This document shows, one piece after another, positions 1-8,078 of a stretch of 56,241 nucleotides of DNA. Source of the stretch: Campylobacter jejuni subsp. jejuni 414 (GTDB lineage: Bacteria > Campylobacterota > Campylobacteria > Campylobacterales > Campylobacteraceae). A program made the position numbers and the translations under genes. The stretch spans positions 186,682-242,922 of the forward strand of contig CM000855.1 of assembly GCA_000163995.1 (NCBI GenBank), written 5' to 3'. Numbering within the stretch: the first letter of the stretch is position 1; each line of letters starts with the position of its first letter. The notes under the pieces are model-generated. The model had not been told where the DNA came from, made no database searches, and saw only the letters and a list, made by a program, of their open reading frames with translations.

Positions 1-1206
1 CATTTTGCCCATTTTTCCAAGTTCATCATCAGCTCTGATGGTGATTAAATCAACTTCATTTTTTTCATGATTTAAGAAGTGAAAGAAATTTTCTAAAGAT
101 TTTAAAATGACAGGAATTCTAACACCAATTATTTTCTTAACACAAAAATAAACTATTATCAAGATAGCAAGTAATATAATTAAAGAAATACCAATAAAAA
201 TAAATTCTAGTTTTTTCAAAGGTGCTAAAATTGAACTTTTAGGAGCAGTTACAACCATACTCCAATGGCTTGAATTATTCAGAGTATTAAAAGATGAAAT
301 CGCTGCGTAACCTAAATCTCCAGTTGAAGCGACATAATTATCTAATATAGCATCTTTATGCTCTTTGATTGTTCTGTTAATTAATTCTACCGAAGGATCT
401 TTGTTTATATCATTTAATGTTTTTAAAATGGCATTTGTATTTTTATGAATAGCAATAATACCTTCATCTGTCATTAAAAACCTTAAACCCCCTTCAAAAA
501 AATCTAAGTTTGGATCAAGTATAGATTCAGAAACTTCAGCAAAATCTAAGGTATAGCCAATAACTCCGATAAATTTGCCTTTATTGTTAAAAATAGGCAT
601 TCCAAAATTAATACCTAAAAACTCGTTTCCATCATAGTTAAGTTTAGTTGGAGGTCCAACAAATAAACTATCTTTATCTCCATATTTAGCATTTGTCTCA
701 ATTTTTTGAATAATATCTAAATTTTTAAAATTGTTTGGTGTTTGAATTGTTTCTATTCCGCCAGCTTTTCCACTGATTTGATCAAAATAAATCATAGCAA
801 AAGTTTTACCATCAGAACTTATATATTTTTTATCAATGTTTTGAGTATCACTCAATACTGAAGTATCTTTTAAATATAAAAATGAGTAGGCTGCATATAA
901 ACTACTATCGAATGTATTTTTTATCAAACTTTCAATTAAATCAGTGTTAACCTGATCGTTATGTTCAAACATTTCATTTAATGAAAGTGCAGTTCCTTTA
1001 GTAAGAACAACAGATTCATTTAAAATACCTGCCATATAATTTGTGTATCTTTTTGAGGCTAAAAATATTGAATCTTTAGCTTCTTTTTCCATATTTTGGG
1101 AAATGTATATAGATACTGTTGAAACCAGTATAACGATGCCTAAAATTACTCCTATAGCTACAGATAAAAGAAGTTTAGTGCCTATATTTAGAGAACGAAA
1201 ATTCAT
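1..1206 (-). CDS. tlp4: Methyl-accepting chemotaxis receptor, Tlp4-like (N-terminal part, runs off the left edge)
   Basis: The 402 visible codons hold the sensory half of a membrane chemoreceptor. There is a short cytoplasmic start (MNFRSLNIG), a first membrane segment at about residues 11-35, and a large periplasmic domain of about 290 residues. The periplasmic domain has the look of a double-Cache (dCache) ligand-binding module, with motifs such as GVIGYTLDF and LMTDEGIIAIH. A second membrane segment follows at about 334-356, then the beginning of a HAMP linker. The signalling domain lies outside the window. The start ATG at 1206 is preceded by AAGGA. The divergent zupT neighbour supports Tlp4 (Cj0262c, also called DocC) rather than the Tlp2 or Tlp3 paralogues, whose periplasmic domains differ. 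The ligand cannot be told from sequence. Confidence 0.85.
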   Translation of the reverse strand, partial: MNFRSLNIGTKLLLSVAIGVILGIVILVSTVSIYISQNMEKEAKDSIFLASKRYTNYMAGILNESVVLTKGTALSLNEMFEHNDQVNTDLIESLIKNTFDSSLYAAYSFLYLKDTSVLSDTQNIDKKYISSDGKTFAMIYFDQISGKAGGIETIQTPNNFKNLDIIQKIETNAKYGDKDSLFVGPPTKLNYDGNEFLGINFGMPIFNNKGKFIGVIGYTLDFAEVSESILDPNLDFFEGGLRFLMTDEGIIAIHKNTNAILKTLNDINKDPSVELINRTIKEHKDAILDNYVASTGDLGYAAISSFNTLNNSSHWSMVVTAPKSSILAPLKKLEFIFIGISLIILLAILIIVYFCVKKIIGVRIPVILKSLENFFHFLNHEKNEVDLITIRADDELGKMGKM

Positions 1207-1339
1207 AATATTCCTTGTATTAAATTTTTAAAGTTTTTAAAATTTCTATATTTAATAGAAATTAAATTTGTTGATAATAGTACATTTTAAAGTATTAAAA
1301 TTTTCTTAAAAATTTTATTTTTTTTTTTTAATATATTCT

Positions 1340-1409
1340 TACTATATATTAACTTTTTACAAATATAAATAATCTTAACAAAATACTATATATTAATAAG
1401 AATTATTAA
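1340..1409 (+). promoter_or_regulatory. zupT leader: 13-base direct repeat and a palindrome covering the start
   Basis: The 13-mer TACTATATATTAA occurs twice, at 1340-1352 and 1384-1396. Directly before the gene, TTAATAA (1393-1399) and TTATTAA (1403-1409) form a perfect inverted repeat around GAA. It overlaps the weak ribosome site and the A of the ATG. This could be an operator or a small hairpin that limits translation. The sequence does not say which protein would bind. A TA-rich repeat can arise by chance in DNA of this composition. Confidence 0.35.
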
Positions 1410-2284
1410 TGCAATTTACATTTGAACAAATTTTTATCGCAATACTATTAACTTTTTTTGCAGGTTTTTCTACAGCTATAGGTTCTATAATAGCCTTTTT
1501 TTCTCGCAAAGATGATTTAAGAGTGCTTTCTTTAGGACTTGGCTTTTCAGCTGGAGTAATGATATATATTTCTTTTATGGAAATTTTGCCTACCGCGCTT
1601 AAAGATTTTAAAAATTATTATGATTCACATTGGGCTGAACTTTTAGGACTAGCTTGTTTTTTTGCTGGAATTTTAATATCTTTATTGATTGATAAATTAA
1701 TTCCTGAAGATGTTAATCCTCATGAACCTAAAGAAGATTTAAGTGAGTTAAAAATTTGTCCCTTACCTCAAAAAGGGCAAAATCCTCCAAAGTTTCATCC
1801 TGGAGAAAAATTACAACAAATCAATACTAAAGCTTTAAGACGTACAGGAATTTTTACAGCTTTAGCTATCGCAATACATAATTTTCCAGAGGGTTTTGCT
1901 ACTTTTATCTCAAGTCTTGATAATCTTACTTTAGGAATTGCTATAGCTATAGCTGTGGCTATACATAATATCCCTGAGGGTTTGGCTGTGAGTTTGCCAA
2001 TTTATCATGCTACAGGGGATAAGAAAAAAGCTTTTATTTATTCAGCACTTTCAGGTTTTGCAGAGCCTTTGGGTGCTTTTGTTGGAGCTTTGATTTTATT
2101 ACCTTTTATAGGTGATCTTACCTTAGCTATAAGTTTTGCTGTGGTTGCAGGAATTATGATCTTTATATCTCTTGATGAGCTTTTGCCTGCCGCAAAAACT
2201 TATGATAAGGCTCATGATAGTTTGTATGGACTTATAGCGGGAATGGCAATAATGGCTTTAAGTTTAAGTTTACTTGGACAATAG
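1409..2284 (+). CDS. zupT: ZIP-family divalent metal permease ZupT
   Basis: This 291-residue polytopic membrane protein imports zinc and other divalent cations. The two ZIP signature motifs are present: HNFPEG at residues 157-162 and HNIPEG at 186-191. They sit in the fourth and fifth membrane helices that line the transport path. Between helices 3 and 4 lies a hydrophilic loop (about 100-145) with several His, Cys and Pro residues, as usual in the family. Length fits bacterial ZupT (about 260-290). The gene is transcribed away from tlp4 and stands alone. A decayed second copy of its C-terminal half lies at 23757-24113. Confidence 0.93.
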   Translation: MQFTFEQIFIAILLTFFAGFSTAIGSIIAFFSRKDDLRVLSLGLGFSAGVMIYISFMEILPTALKDFKNYYDSHWAELLGLACFFAGILISLLIDKLIPEDVNPHEPKEDLSELKICPLPQKGQNPPKFHPGEKLQQINTKALRRTGIFTALAIAIHNFPEGFATFISSLDNLTLGIAIAIAVAIHNIPEGLAVSLPIYHATGDKKKAFIYSALSGFAEPLGAFVGALILLPFIGDLTLAISFAVVAGIMIFISLDELLPAAKTYDKAHDSLYGLIAGMAIMALSLSLLGQ

Positions 2285-2285
2285 A

Positions 2286-2510
2286 AATTCTCAAATTTAG
2301 TTTGCCTTTTTGGTGTGTTAAAGGCAGCAAGTTTTGGTAATTTACCTTCGAATTTAAAGTCTTATCACGCCTTGCATGACTTCACCGCCACTACATCGCC
2401 ATTTTTAATGCCAAGTTTTTTTGCATCTTTAAAATAAGCTCTTATAAGTATTTTTAAGCTTGTGGCAAAGTTGAGATGTAAGCAACTTGGGTGAGTAAAT
2501 GAAAGGCGTT
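2286..2510 (-). pseudogene. Scar of a TorA-like molybdopterin oxidoreductase (C-terminal end only)
   Basis: On the minus strand, pieces of the C-terminal end of a TMAO/DMSO-reductase-type molybdenum enzyme can be read in different frames. One reads DAKKLGIKNGDVVAVKS, the molybdopterin dinucleotide-binding domain motif. The next, VMQGVIRL, is read in another frame, and a tail EGKLPKLAAFNTPKRQTKF follows. Stops and missing stretches separate them, so no product is possible. C. jejuni NCTC 11168 has torA (Cj0264c) and a cytochrome c gene (Cj0265c) at this place. Here the catalytic body and the cytochrome are gone. The lesions are deletions as well as frameshifts, so this is true decay. Confidence 0.7.
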
Positions 2511-2553
2511 TTTAGATCTAAAGTTAGAATTTTTTATTGGTTAATTTCTTAAA

Positions 2554-3063
2554 TCAAATACATTTTAAGGTGTGATAGAATTCAGGATTGTTAAAGCTTG
2601 GAGGAAAAGGAACGCTAGCTTTAAATTCTTTATAAGTATTACCTGGAAGTGTATCTATGATCTCTATAGTATAAGAAACGCTTGTATTTTTCATTTTGGC
2701 ATTGCGGACATTTTTGTCATTGAAAATTTCTCCCCCTACTTGTTTTTGGTCTAGTATACTAAGCATCAAATAGCATTTTCTAATTTCAAATTTAGTAAGA
2801 TTTTGAACTTTTCCGCTTATAATAACACTTTCATGTCTTAAATCTCTTGTGTAAGTTAGTTTACTAAGATCGGCTTGAGTGGTGAATTGATTGATTGTTA
2901 AAAATATAGAATATATAAAAAGTGCAGTAAAAATAGTCGCTATGGTATAAGAAACTAAGGCGATTTCCTTTTGTTTAACTTTTAGAAAAATTAAAACACA
3001 AATCAAAACAAAACAAATAAGCAAAATAATAAAAACTATAATATGAAAAATCGTAAAATGCAT
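2554..3063 (-). CDS. DUF2393-like single-pass membrane protein
   Basis: A protein of 169 residues with one or two hydrophobic segments in the first 65 residues (FHIIVFIILLICFVLICVLIF, then a second around YTIATIFTALFIYSIF) and a soluble C-terminal domain of about 100 residues. No catalytic motif is visible. The ATG at 3063 overlaps the stop of the previous gene (TAATG) and has GGAG eight bases upstream, so it is preferred over a GTG at 3072. It resembles Cj0266c and its neighbour, which I place in DUF2393. Function unknown. It once stood next to the now-deleted torA genes. Confidence 0.75.
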   Translation of the reverse strand: MHFTIFHIIVFIILLICFVLICVLIFLKVKQKEIALVSYTIATIFTALFIYSIFLTINQFTTQADLSKLTYTRDLRHESVIISGKVQNLTKFEIRKCYLMLSILDQKQVGGEIFNDKNVRNAKMKNTSVSYTIEIIDTLPGNTYKEFKASVPFPPSFNNPEFYHTLKCI

Positions 3064-3593
3064 TAAAAACACTCCGAGATTAAGCGTGTGGTATAGTTGT
3101 TTTCATAGTTAAAATTTTCAAAAGAAATTCTTTGAAATTGTGTTGCATTTTTCTTTAGATCTTGAATTTCTCTACTTTTTTTTCTAAAAGGGATAAATTT
3201 CTTTTTATATTCTTCTATGATATTATCATTAGGTATTTTATCTGCAAAAATTTTAGCTGTAATCTTGCATCTTTTAAAATTATTTTTTGAAGTATTTGTA
3301 ATGTTAAAATCAACAATTAAAGTATTCGAGCTTTGTATTATTTTTTGTTCTGTAATAGCAGTTTTTCGAGCTCTTACTTCACTATCTATAAGTTTATATC
3401 CATAGATATAAACTAAAAAACAAATAACAATATCAAATGCAATAATAAAAAGTGCCACTATAGGTCTATGGCGTAAAAATACACAAAGAAGTAAAACACA
3501 AGTGAAGAGAAAAAAAACTAATAAAATCAGCATATAATCCACTAAATATAAATGAGTAGTATAAAAAAGCACGATTTCTCTTAGTTTCTCCAC
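3063..3593 (-). CDS. DUF2393-like membrane protein, partner of the downstream gene
   Basis: This 176-residue protein has two hydrophobic segments near the N-terminus (about residues 17-42 and 47-70) followed by a basic soluble domain. Its layout repeats that of the gene downstream, which suggests an old tandem duplication. The start is a GTG at 3593 with a good AAGGA upstream; no better ATG is in frame. It corresponds to Cj0267c. It lies 11 bases after the SPFH gene and is probably co-transcribed with it. No function can be read from the sequence. Confidence 0.72.
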   Translation of the reverse strand: MEKLREIVLFYTTHLYLVDYMLILLVFFLFTCVLLLCVFLRHRPIVALFIIAFDIVICFLVYIYGYKLIDSEVRARKTAITEQKIIQSSNTLIVDFNITNTSKNNFKRCKITAKIFADKIPNDNIIEEYKKKFIPFRKKSREIQDLKKNATQFQRISFENFNYENNYTTRLISECF

Positions 3594-3603
3594 TTGTATA
3601 TCC

Positions 3604-4692
3604 TTAGTTTATATTAGCAGAACTTTGCTTCTTAGCATCTTTAGTATCAACCCAAATGTTTGGCACTGCTCCACCTGGAGTTAGGAAAATTTTAGCATCT
3701 TGATTGACTTTTAAAGCCTCATTAAATTCTTTTTGAGTTTCAATTTGCTTTAAATTAAGTAAAGGAGTGTTTAAGCTGTTTGCAATTTCTTTGTTGGAAT
3801 AAGCTTGTGCATCTGCTTCTATTTTAACAGCCATTGCTTTACCTTTTGCACTGATTATGGTTGCATTTGCTTCCCCTTCAGCTAAGGCAGCTTTTTTTAA
3901 AGCTTCTTGATTGGCTCTTTCTACTTCATATTTAGTTCTTTCAGCTTCTTGTTTCGCAATTTGCACGCGTTCAATTTGTTCTTTTACTTTTAAAGGTAAG
4001 ATAATTTCTCTAAGTTGTACAGCACGAAGTTCTACAGGTTCATTTGGTTGTGCTTCTATAGTTTTTCTTATACCTTCTTCTATTTGAGCGGCTATTGTAT
4101 TACGATTAGTTGGAAGTTCTTCGGCTGTATATTTTCCTACAACACTTCGCACTACATCACGAACTACTGGATCGATAATTTTATTTTCCCAGTTTAGGCT
4201 CCAAGTAGCTATGGTTTGAGGAACTTGCAAAGGATTTAAGCGGTATTGCACAGTAACATCAATAGATACAGGCAATCCACGAGAGTCAAGTACAGAAATA
4301 CTATTTTTATTAATAACGCCTGAACCTGAAGATAAATTCTCATTACTCCCCTCTATAGAAGCGTAGTTGATTTGTCTTACTCTAGTATCGATTATGGTTA
4401 TTTTTTGCACAAAAGGCAAGAAAAAGTGAAGTCCTGGTTCTAATGGATTTGGATCATATTTACCTGTGGTTGATTTAATCCCCATTTCTCCAGAATTTAT
4501 CACCATAAAAGGTTTTGCAACAATTAAAAATAAAACAATAATAATCGCCCCATAAACGAACGGAGAGAATTTCCCAAAGCCTTTAAAATTAATTTCTGGT
4601 GCTTTGAAATTGAAATTTTGACGGTTGTTGTTTCCATTATTGTTAGAATTTCCATTTTTTTTATTAAAATAATCATTTAAATCAGCTGGCAT
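3604..4692 (-). CDS. SPFH/Band 7 (prohibitin-like) membrane protein
   Basis: A 362-residue protein with an Asn-rich cytoplasmic N-terminus, one membrane helix at about 45-65 and an SPFH domain at about 63-240. An Ala/Glu-rich coiled coil follows, roughly 240-300 (ERTKYEVERANQEALKKAAL and onward). Proteins of this family form large membrane-anchored rings and often act with FtsH or in membrane-domain organisation. It matches Cj0268c. The start ATG has AAGGAAA upstream. It lies 11 bases from ilvE, so the two may be co-transcribed. A precise role is not evident. Confidence 0.85.
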   Translation of the reverse strand: MPADLNDYFNKKNGNSNNNGNNNRQNFNFKAPEINFKGFGKFSPFVYGAIIIVLFLIVAKPFMVINSGEMGIKSTTGKYDPNPLEPGLHFFLPFVQKITIIDTRVRQINYASIEGSNENLSSGSGVINKNSISVLDSRGLPVSIDVTVQYRLNPLQVPQTIATWSLNWENKIIDPVVRDVVRSVVGKYTAEELPTNRNTIAAQIEEGIRKTIEAQPNEPVELRAVQLREIILPLKVKEQIERVQIAKQEAERTKYEVERANQEALKKAALAEGEANATIISAKGKAMAVKIEADAQAYSNKEIANSLNTPLLNLKQIETQKEFNEALKVNQDAKIFLTPGGAVPNIWVDTKDAKKQSSANIN

Positions 4693-4703
4693 TTATTTCC
4701 TTT

Positions 4704-5618
4704 TTAAATATAAGTTAACATAGATGCGTATTTTTCATTGCGTCCATAAACTACATCAAAATAAGCATCTTGAATTTTTTTGGTTACAGGTCCTCTTAAA
4801 CCATTTCCTATCATTCTTGCATCAATATTGTTAATAGGAGTGATTTCAGCGGCTGTTCCGGTAAAAAATGCTTCATCAGCAGTGTAAACTTCATCTCTTG
4901 AAACTCTTTGACGAAGTACAGTGATACCAAGATCGTGAGCGATTTTAAGTACTGTATCTTGAGTAATGCTTTTTAAAGAAAAATCATTTGGAGGTGTGAT
5001 TAAAACTCTATCTTTTACGATAAAGAAACATTCTCCTGTCCCTTCTGCGATAAAACCTTCTTCATCAAGCATTAAAGCTTCTTCATAGCCTGCTTCAATA
5101 GCTTCAAATTTTGCAATTTGAGAGTTCAGATAATTTGCACTTGCTTTGGCTTTTCCCATGCATGATTTAACACTATTTCTTGCAAAAGATGAAACTTTTA
5201 CTTTTATACCTTTTTCTAAACCTTCTTCTCCAAGGTAAGCACCCCATTCCCAGGCAGCAATCCCGACTTTTACAGGAGCTTTTATATGATAAAGCCCCAT
5301 AACTCCATCACCTAAGAAAATCAAAGGGCGGATATAGACATTGCTTTTAAAATTATTTGCTTTTAAGAGTTCAATTTGTGCATTTTCAAGTTCTTTTTGA
5401 GAAAAAGGACAATTTAAAAGAGTGATTTTTGCAGACTCTAAAAGTCTTTTGGTGTGATCTTCAAGTCTGAAAATTGCTAAGCCTTTATCTGTTTTATAGG
5501 CTCTAGTTCCTTCAAAAACAGCATTACCATAATGCAAAGAATGGGTTAAAAAGTGCAAAGTTGCATCTTTAAAATCAACTAATTTTCCATCCATCCAAAT
5601 TTTATCTGCTGAGATCAT
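4704..5618 (-). CDS. ilvE: Branched-chain amino acid aminotransferase
   Basis: This 304-residue class IV PLP aminotransferase transfers the amino group between glutamate and the 2-oxo acids of leucine, isoleucine and valine. The PLP-binding Lys is probably K158, in the context KASANYLNS, aligned with the K-A-G-G-N-Y of E. coli IlvE. The glycine-rich phosphate-binding stretch EGTGECFF and the substrate-side loop GTAAEITP near the C-terminus are both present. Length is typical. Its ATG at 5618 faces the tautomerase gene across a 171-base divergent region holding a strong palindrome. Confidence 0.95.
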   Translation of the reverse strand: MISADKIWMDGKLVDFKDATLHFLTHSLHYGNAVFEGTRAYKTDKGLAIFRLEDHTKRLLESAKITLLNCPFSQKELENAQIELLKANNFKSNVYIRPLIFLGDGVMGLYHIKAPVKVGIAAWEWGAYLGEEGLEKGIKVKVSSFARNSVKSCMGKAKASANYLNSQIAKFEAIEAGYEEALMLDEEGFIAEGTGECFFIVKDRVLITPPNDFSLKSITQDTVLKIAHDLGITVLRQRVSRDEVYTADEAFFTGTAAEITPINNIDARMIGNGLRGPVTKKIQDAYFDVVYGRNEKYASMLTYI

Positions 5619-5692
5619 TTTTTACCTTTTGTTATTTATTTCTTAAAAAATATTATTTTAAGAACTAGTTAGAGATTTTATCAAAAATATAC

Positions 5693-5729
5693 TAACAATA
5701 AGCTTTTATTAAATTAAAGCTTATTGTTA
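5693..5729. repeat. 14-base perfect inverted repeat between divergent ilvE and tautomerase genes
   Basis: TAACAATAAGCTTT (5693-5706) and AAAGCTTATTGTTA (5716-5729) are exact reverse complements around a 9-base AT spacer. The element lies 75 bases before the ilvE start and 61 before the tautomerase start. It belongs to no gene end, so a normal terminator role is unlikely. It could be a shared operator or a barrier between the two promoters. Confidence 0.6.
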
Positions 5730-5789
5730 AAAAATATTAGGTATTTTTTGAAATAATTATGAAAAATTATTATTAAAAAAGGAAAAATC

Positions 5790-5996
5790 ATGCCATTAGT
5801 AAATATTAAATTAGCAAAACCTGCTTTAAGCAAAGAACAAAAAGCTGAACTTATAGCTGACATTACGGAGCTTTTAAGCAAAAAATACAATAAAAGTAAA
5901 GAAAGAGTTGTAGTAGTTTTAGAAGATGTAGAAAATTACGACATAGGCTTTGGTGGAGAAAGCGTTGAAGCCATTAAAGTAAAGGCAAGCAAATGA
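5790..5996 (+). CDS. 4-oxalocrotonate tautomerase family protein
   Basis: This 68-residue protein is the size of the 4-OT fold. After Met removal it starts with Pro, the catalytic base of the family (MPLVNIKLAK). It matches Cj0270. Such small tautomerases form hexamers and move double bonds in enol or keto acids; the natural substrate here is unknown. It overlaps the peroxiredoxin gene by four bases (ATGA), so the two are translationally coupled. A TTTTTTG element with a TAATTAT-like -10 lies upstream, the usual shape of a Campylobacter sigma-70 promoter. Confidence 0.88.
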   Translation: MPLVNIKLAKPALSKEQKAELIADITELLSKKYNKSKERVVVVLEDVENYDIGFGGESVEAIKVKASK

Positions 5997-6448
5997 GTTT
6001 AAATATAGGAGATAAGGCACCCCAATTTGAACTTTTAAATCAAGATGGAGTAAAAGTAGCATTAAAAGATTTTATTGGTAAAAAGGTAATTTTGTATTTT
6101 TATCCAAAAGATAATACTCCAGGTTGCACCACACAAGCTTGTGATTTTAGCACAAATTATGATAAATTCAGCGATAAAAACGCAGTGATTATTGGTATAA
6201 GTCCTGATAGTGTAGCAAGTCATGAAAAATTCATCTCTAAATTTGATTTGAAACATATTTTGCTTAGTGATAATGAAAAAGAAGTGGCAAAAGCTTATGG
6301 AGTTTGGGGGCTTAAGAAAAATTATGGGAAAGAATATGAAGGCATTATTCGTTCCACTTTTGTTATCGATGAAACAGGAAGGATCACTCAAATTTATAGC
6401 AATGTTCGTGTAAAAGATCATGCTTTAAAAGTGCTTGAAAGTCTTTAA
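5993..6448 (+). CDS. bcp: Thiol peroxidase, Bcp/PrxQ type
   Basis: A 151-residue atypical two-Cys peroxiredoxin that reduces peroxides using thioredoxin. The active-site loop reads NTPGCTTQACDF, with the peroxidatic Cys at 45 and the likely resolving Cys at 50, the PrxQ arrangement. The conserved phenylalanine/tyrosine-rich strand VILYFYPKD precedes it. Length is normal. The start overlaps the tautomerase stop and its own stop overlaps the queH start (TAATG), giving a three-gene coupled unit. It corresponds to Cj0271. Confidence 0.93.
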   Translation: MSLNIGDKAPQFELLNQDGVKVALKDFIGKKVILYFYPKDNTPGCTTQACDFSTNYDKFSDKNAVIIGISPDSVASHEKFISKFDLKHILLSDNEKEVAKAYGVWGLKKNYGKEYEGIIRSTFVIDETGRITQIYSNVRVKDHALKVLESL

Positions 6449-7539
6449 TGTTAGTGCATATTTGCTGCAGTGTTGATAGTCATTATTTTATCGAAGAGCT
6501 TAGAAAGACTTATCCTAATGAAAAAATTATAGGATATTTTTATGATCCAAACATTCATCCTTTAAGTGAATATGAATTAAGATTTTTAGATGTAAAAAGA
6601 TCGTGCGATAAGCTTGATATTAAACTTTATAAGGGTGAGTATGAGTATGAAAAATGGCTTAAGTCGGTAAAAGGTTATGAAAATGAGCCTGAAAAGGGTG
6701 CAAGATGTGAAATTTGCTTCGATTTAAGAATGAGATCTAGTGTTGAATTTGCAGCTAAAATAGGAGAAAAAAAGCTTACTACTACACTTTTAACCAGTCC
6801 TAAAAAAGATTTAGAACAATTGAAAAATGCTTTACAAAAAGAATGTGAGCCTTATGGGGTAGAGTTTTTAGCTCCTGATTTTCGTAAAAATGGTGGCACT
6901 CAAAGGCAGTTTGCTTTGGCAAAAAAAGAGATGCTTTATCATCAAAATTATTGTGGTTGTATTTATGGACTTAAAAAACAAAAACAAGATAAACGTTTCA
7001 TTGATGAATTAATGTCTCCTGTAAATAAACAAATTTTACCTGCAAGTATAGAAGCAAGAATAGCTCTTTATAAAAAAGTAACTTTATTAGAAAAAAAGGG
7101 TGTAAAATTTGAAATTTTAAGAGAGAAATTTTTAAATTATCGTCTTTTAAGTGCTTTGATAAAATTAGATAAAAAGCCCGTTAAATCTTATATTTTGTTT
7201 TATTCACATTTTAAAAATGCTTATACAAGATTTTCTTTAGATGAAGAAAATTTAAAACAAAATTTAAAAGAAGGTTTTTATAGAAGTACTAAAGATGAAT
7301 TGGTTTTTGTGGAATTTTGGCGTTTTAACGCATTTTTTAAAAATAAATGGAAAAATTTTGGAGATTTTTTAAAAAAACCTTTGAGTGTGCAAGCAGAAAT
7401 TAAATGGCGTAATAAATTTTTTGGAGCTTATAATCTTAGTCCTGTTATCATACTTGAAGAGATTTTGCCTTTAAGATATGAAGTGATAGCAAAAAGTGAA
7501 ATTTATCATGATAATCAAGAAGTGCTTGTAAAAATTTAA
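6448..7539 (+). CDS. queH: Epoxyqueuosine reductase QueH (DUF208)
   Basis: QueH carries out the last step of queuosine synthesis, reducing epoxyqueuosine in tRNA, in organisms lacking QueG. The 363-residue protein begins MLVHICCSVD, with the adjacent Cys pair at 6-7. It continues with the pair C87-x-x-C90 (ARCEIC) and a later NYCGCIYG motif. These Cys clusters supply the iron-sulfur and metal ligands of the family. The C-terminal 150 residues are an extension beyond the core found in epsilonproteobacterial versions. Start overlaps the bcp stop. Confidence 0.87.
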   Translation: MLVHICCSVDSHYFIEELRKTYPNEKIIGYFYDPNIHPLSEYELRFLDVKRSCDKLDIKLYKGEYEYEKWLKSVKGYENEPEKGARCEICFDLRMRSSVEFAAKIGEKKLTTTLLTSPKKDLEQLKNALQKECEPYGVEFLAPDFRKNGGTQRQFALAKKEMLYHQNYCGCIYGLKKQKQDKRFIDELMSPVNKQILPASIEARIALYKKVTLLEKKGVKFEILREKFLNYRLLSALIKLDKKPVKSYILFYSHFKNAYTRFSLDEENLKQNLKEGFYRSTKDELVFVEFWRFNAFFKNKWKNFGDFLKKPLSVQAEIKWRNKFFGAYNLSPVIILEEILPLRYEVIAKSEIYHDNQEVLVKI

Positions 7540-7597
7540 GAAATTTACCAAGAAAAACTTTTTTGTTTAGTGTAATAATTTTTTAATGATTTTTTTA

Positions 7598-7603
7598 TAT
7601 AAT
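7598..7603 (+). promoter_or_regulatory. Promoter -10 box for the fabZ-lpxA-clpX-mreB-mreC run
   Basis: A perfect TATAAT preceded directly by a T run (GATTTTTTT) fits the Campylobacter sigma-70 pattern, which relies on a T-rich stretch rather than a -35 box. It lies about 35 bases before the fabZ start. No further promoter is needed before 11876 because the genes overlap or nearly touch. Confidence 0.65.
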
Positions 7604-7637
7604 AAAATTTTTAATTGTTTTCAAGGTTAATTTAATA

Positions 7638-8078
7638 ATGATAGATGTAATGCGAATTCAAGAAATCTTACCACACCGTTATCCTTTTTTGCTAGTAGAT
7701 AAAATTACAGAATTAAAAGTTAAAGAAGTGGTGCGTGGATATAAAAATATCAGCATAAGTGATCATGTTTTTATGGGACATTTTCCAGGGCATCCTATTT
7801 ATCCTGGAGTCTTGATTTTAGAGGGTATGGCTCAAACAGGTGGAGTTTTGGCTTTTGAAAGTATGGAGGATAAAGTAGATCCAAAAAGTAAAGTAGTTTA
7901 TTTTACAGGTATAGATGGAGCAAAATTTAGAAATCCTGTTCGTCCGGGTGATAGACTTGATTATGAAATGAGTGTGGTTAAAAATCGCGGTAATATGTGG
8001 ATTTTTAAAGGGCAAGCTTTTGTAGATGGAAATTTAGTTGCAGAGGCTGAACTTAAAGCCATGATAGTGGATAAATGA
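7638..8078 (+). CDS. fabZ: (3R)-hydroxyacyl-ACP dehydratase FabZ
   Basis: The 146-residue hot-dog fold enzyme dehydrates beta-hydroxyacyl-ACP in type II fatty acid synthesis. The catalytic pair is visible: His48 in [12 protein letters not shown] and Glu62 in [11 protein letters not shown]. The N-terminal [12 protein letters not shown] motif is also characteristic. The gene leads the lipid A/cell-shape run and overlaps lpxA by a TGA/ATG junction, an arrangement conserved in many Gram-negatives. Confidence 0.96.
   Translation: MIDVMRIQEILPHRYPFLLVDKITELKVKEVVRGYKNISISDHVFMGHFPGHPIYPGVLILEGMAQTGGVLAFESMEDKVDPKSKVVYFTGIDGAKFRNPVRPGDRLDYEMSVVKNRGNMWIFKGQAFVDGNLVAEAELKAMIVDK

Noticed and set aside
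1043-1231. Open frame on the plus strand opposite the chemoreceptor start
   Set aside because: It lies almost wholly inside the better supported tlp4 gene, has no ribosome site and no family features.
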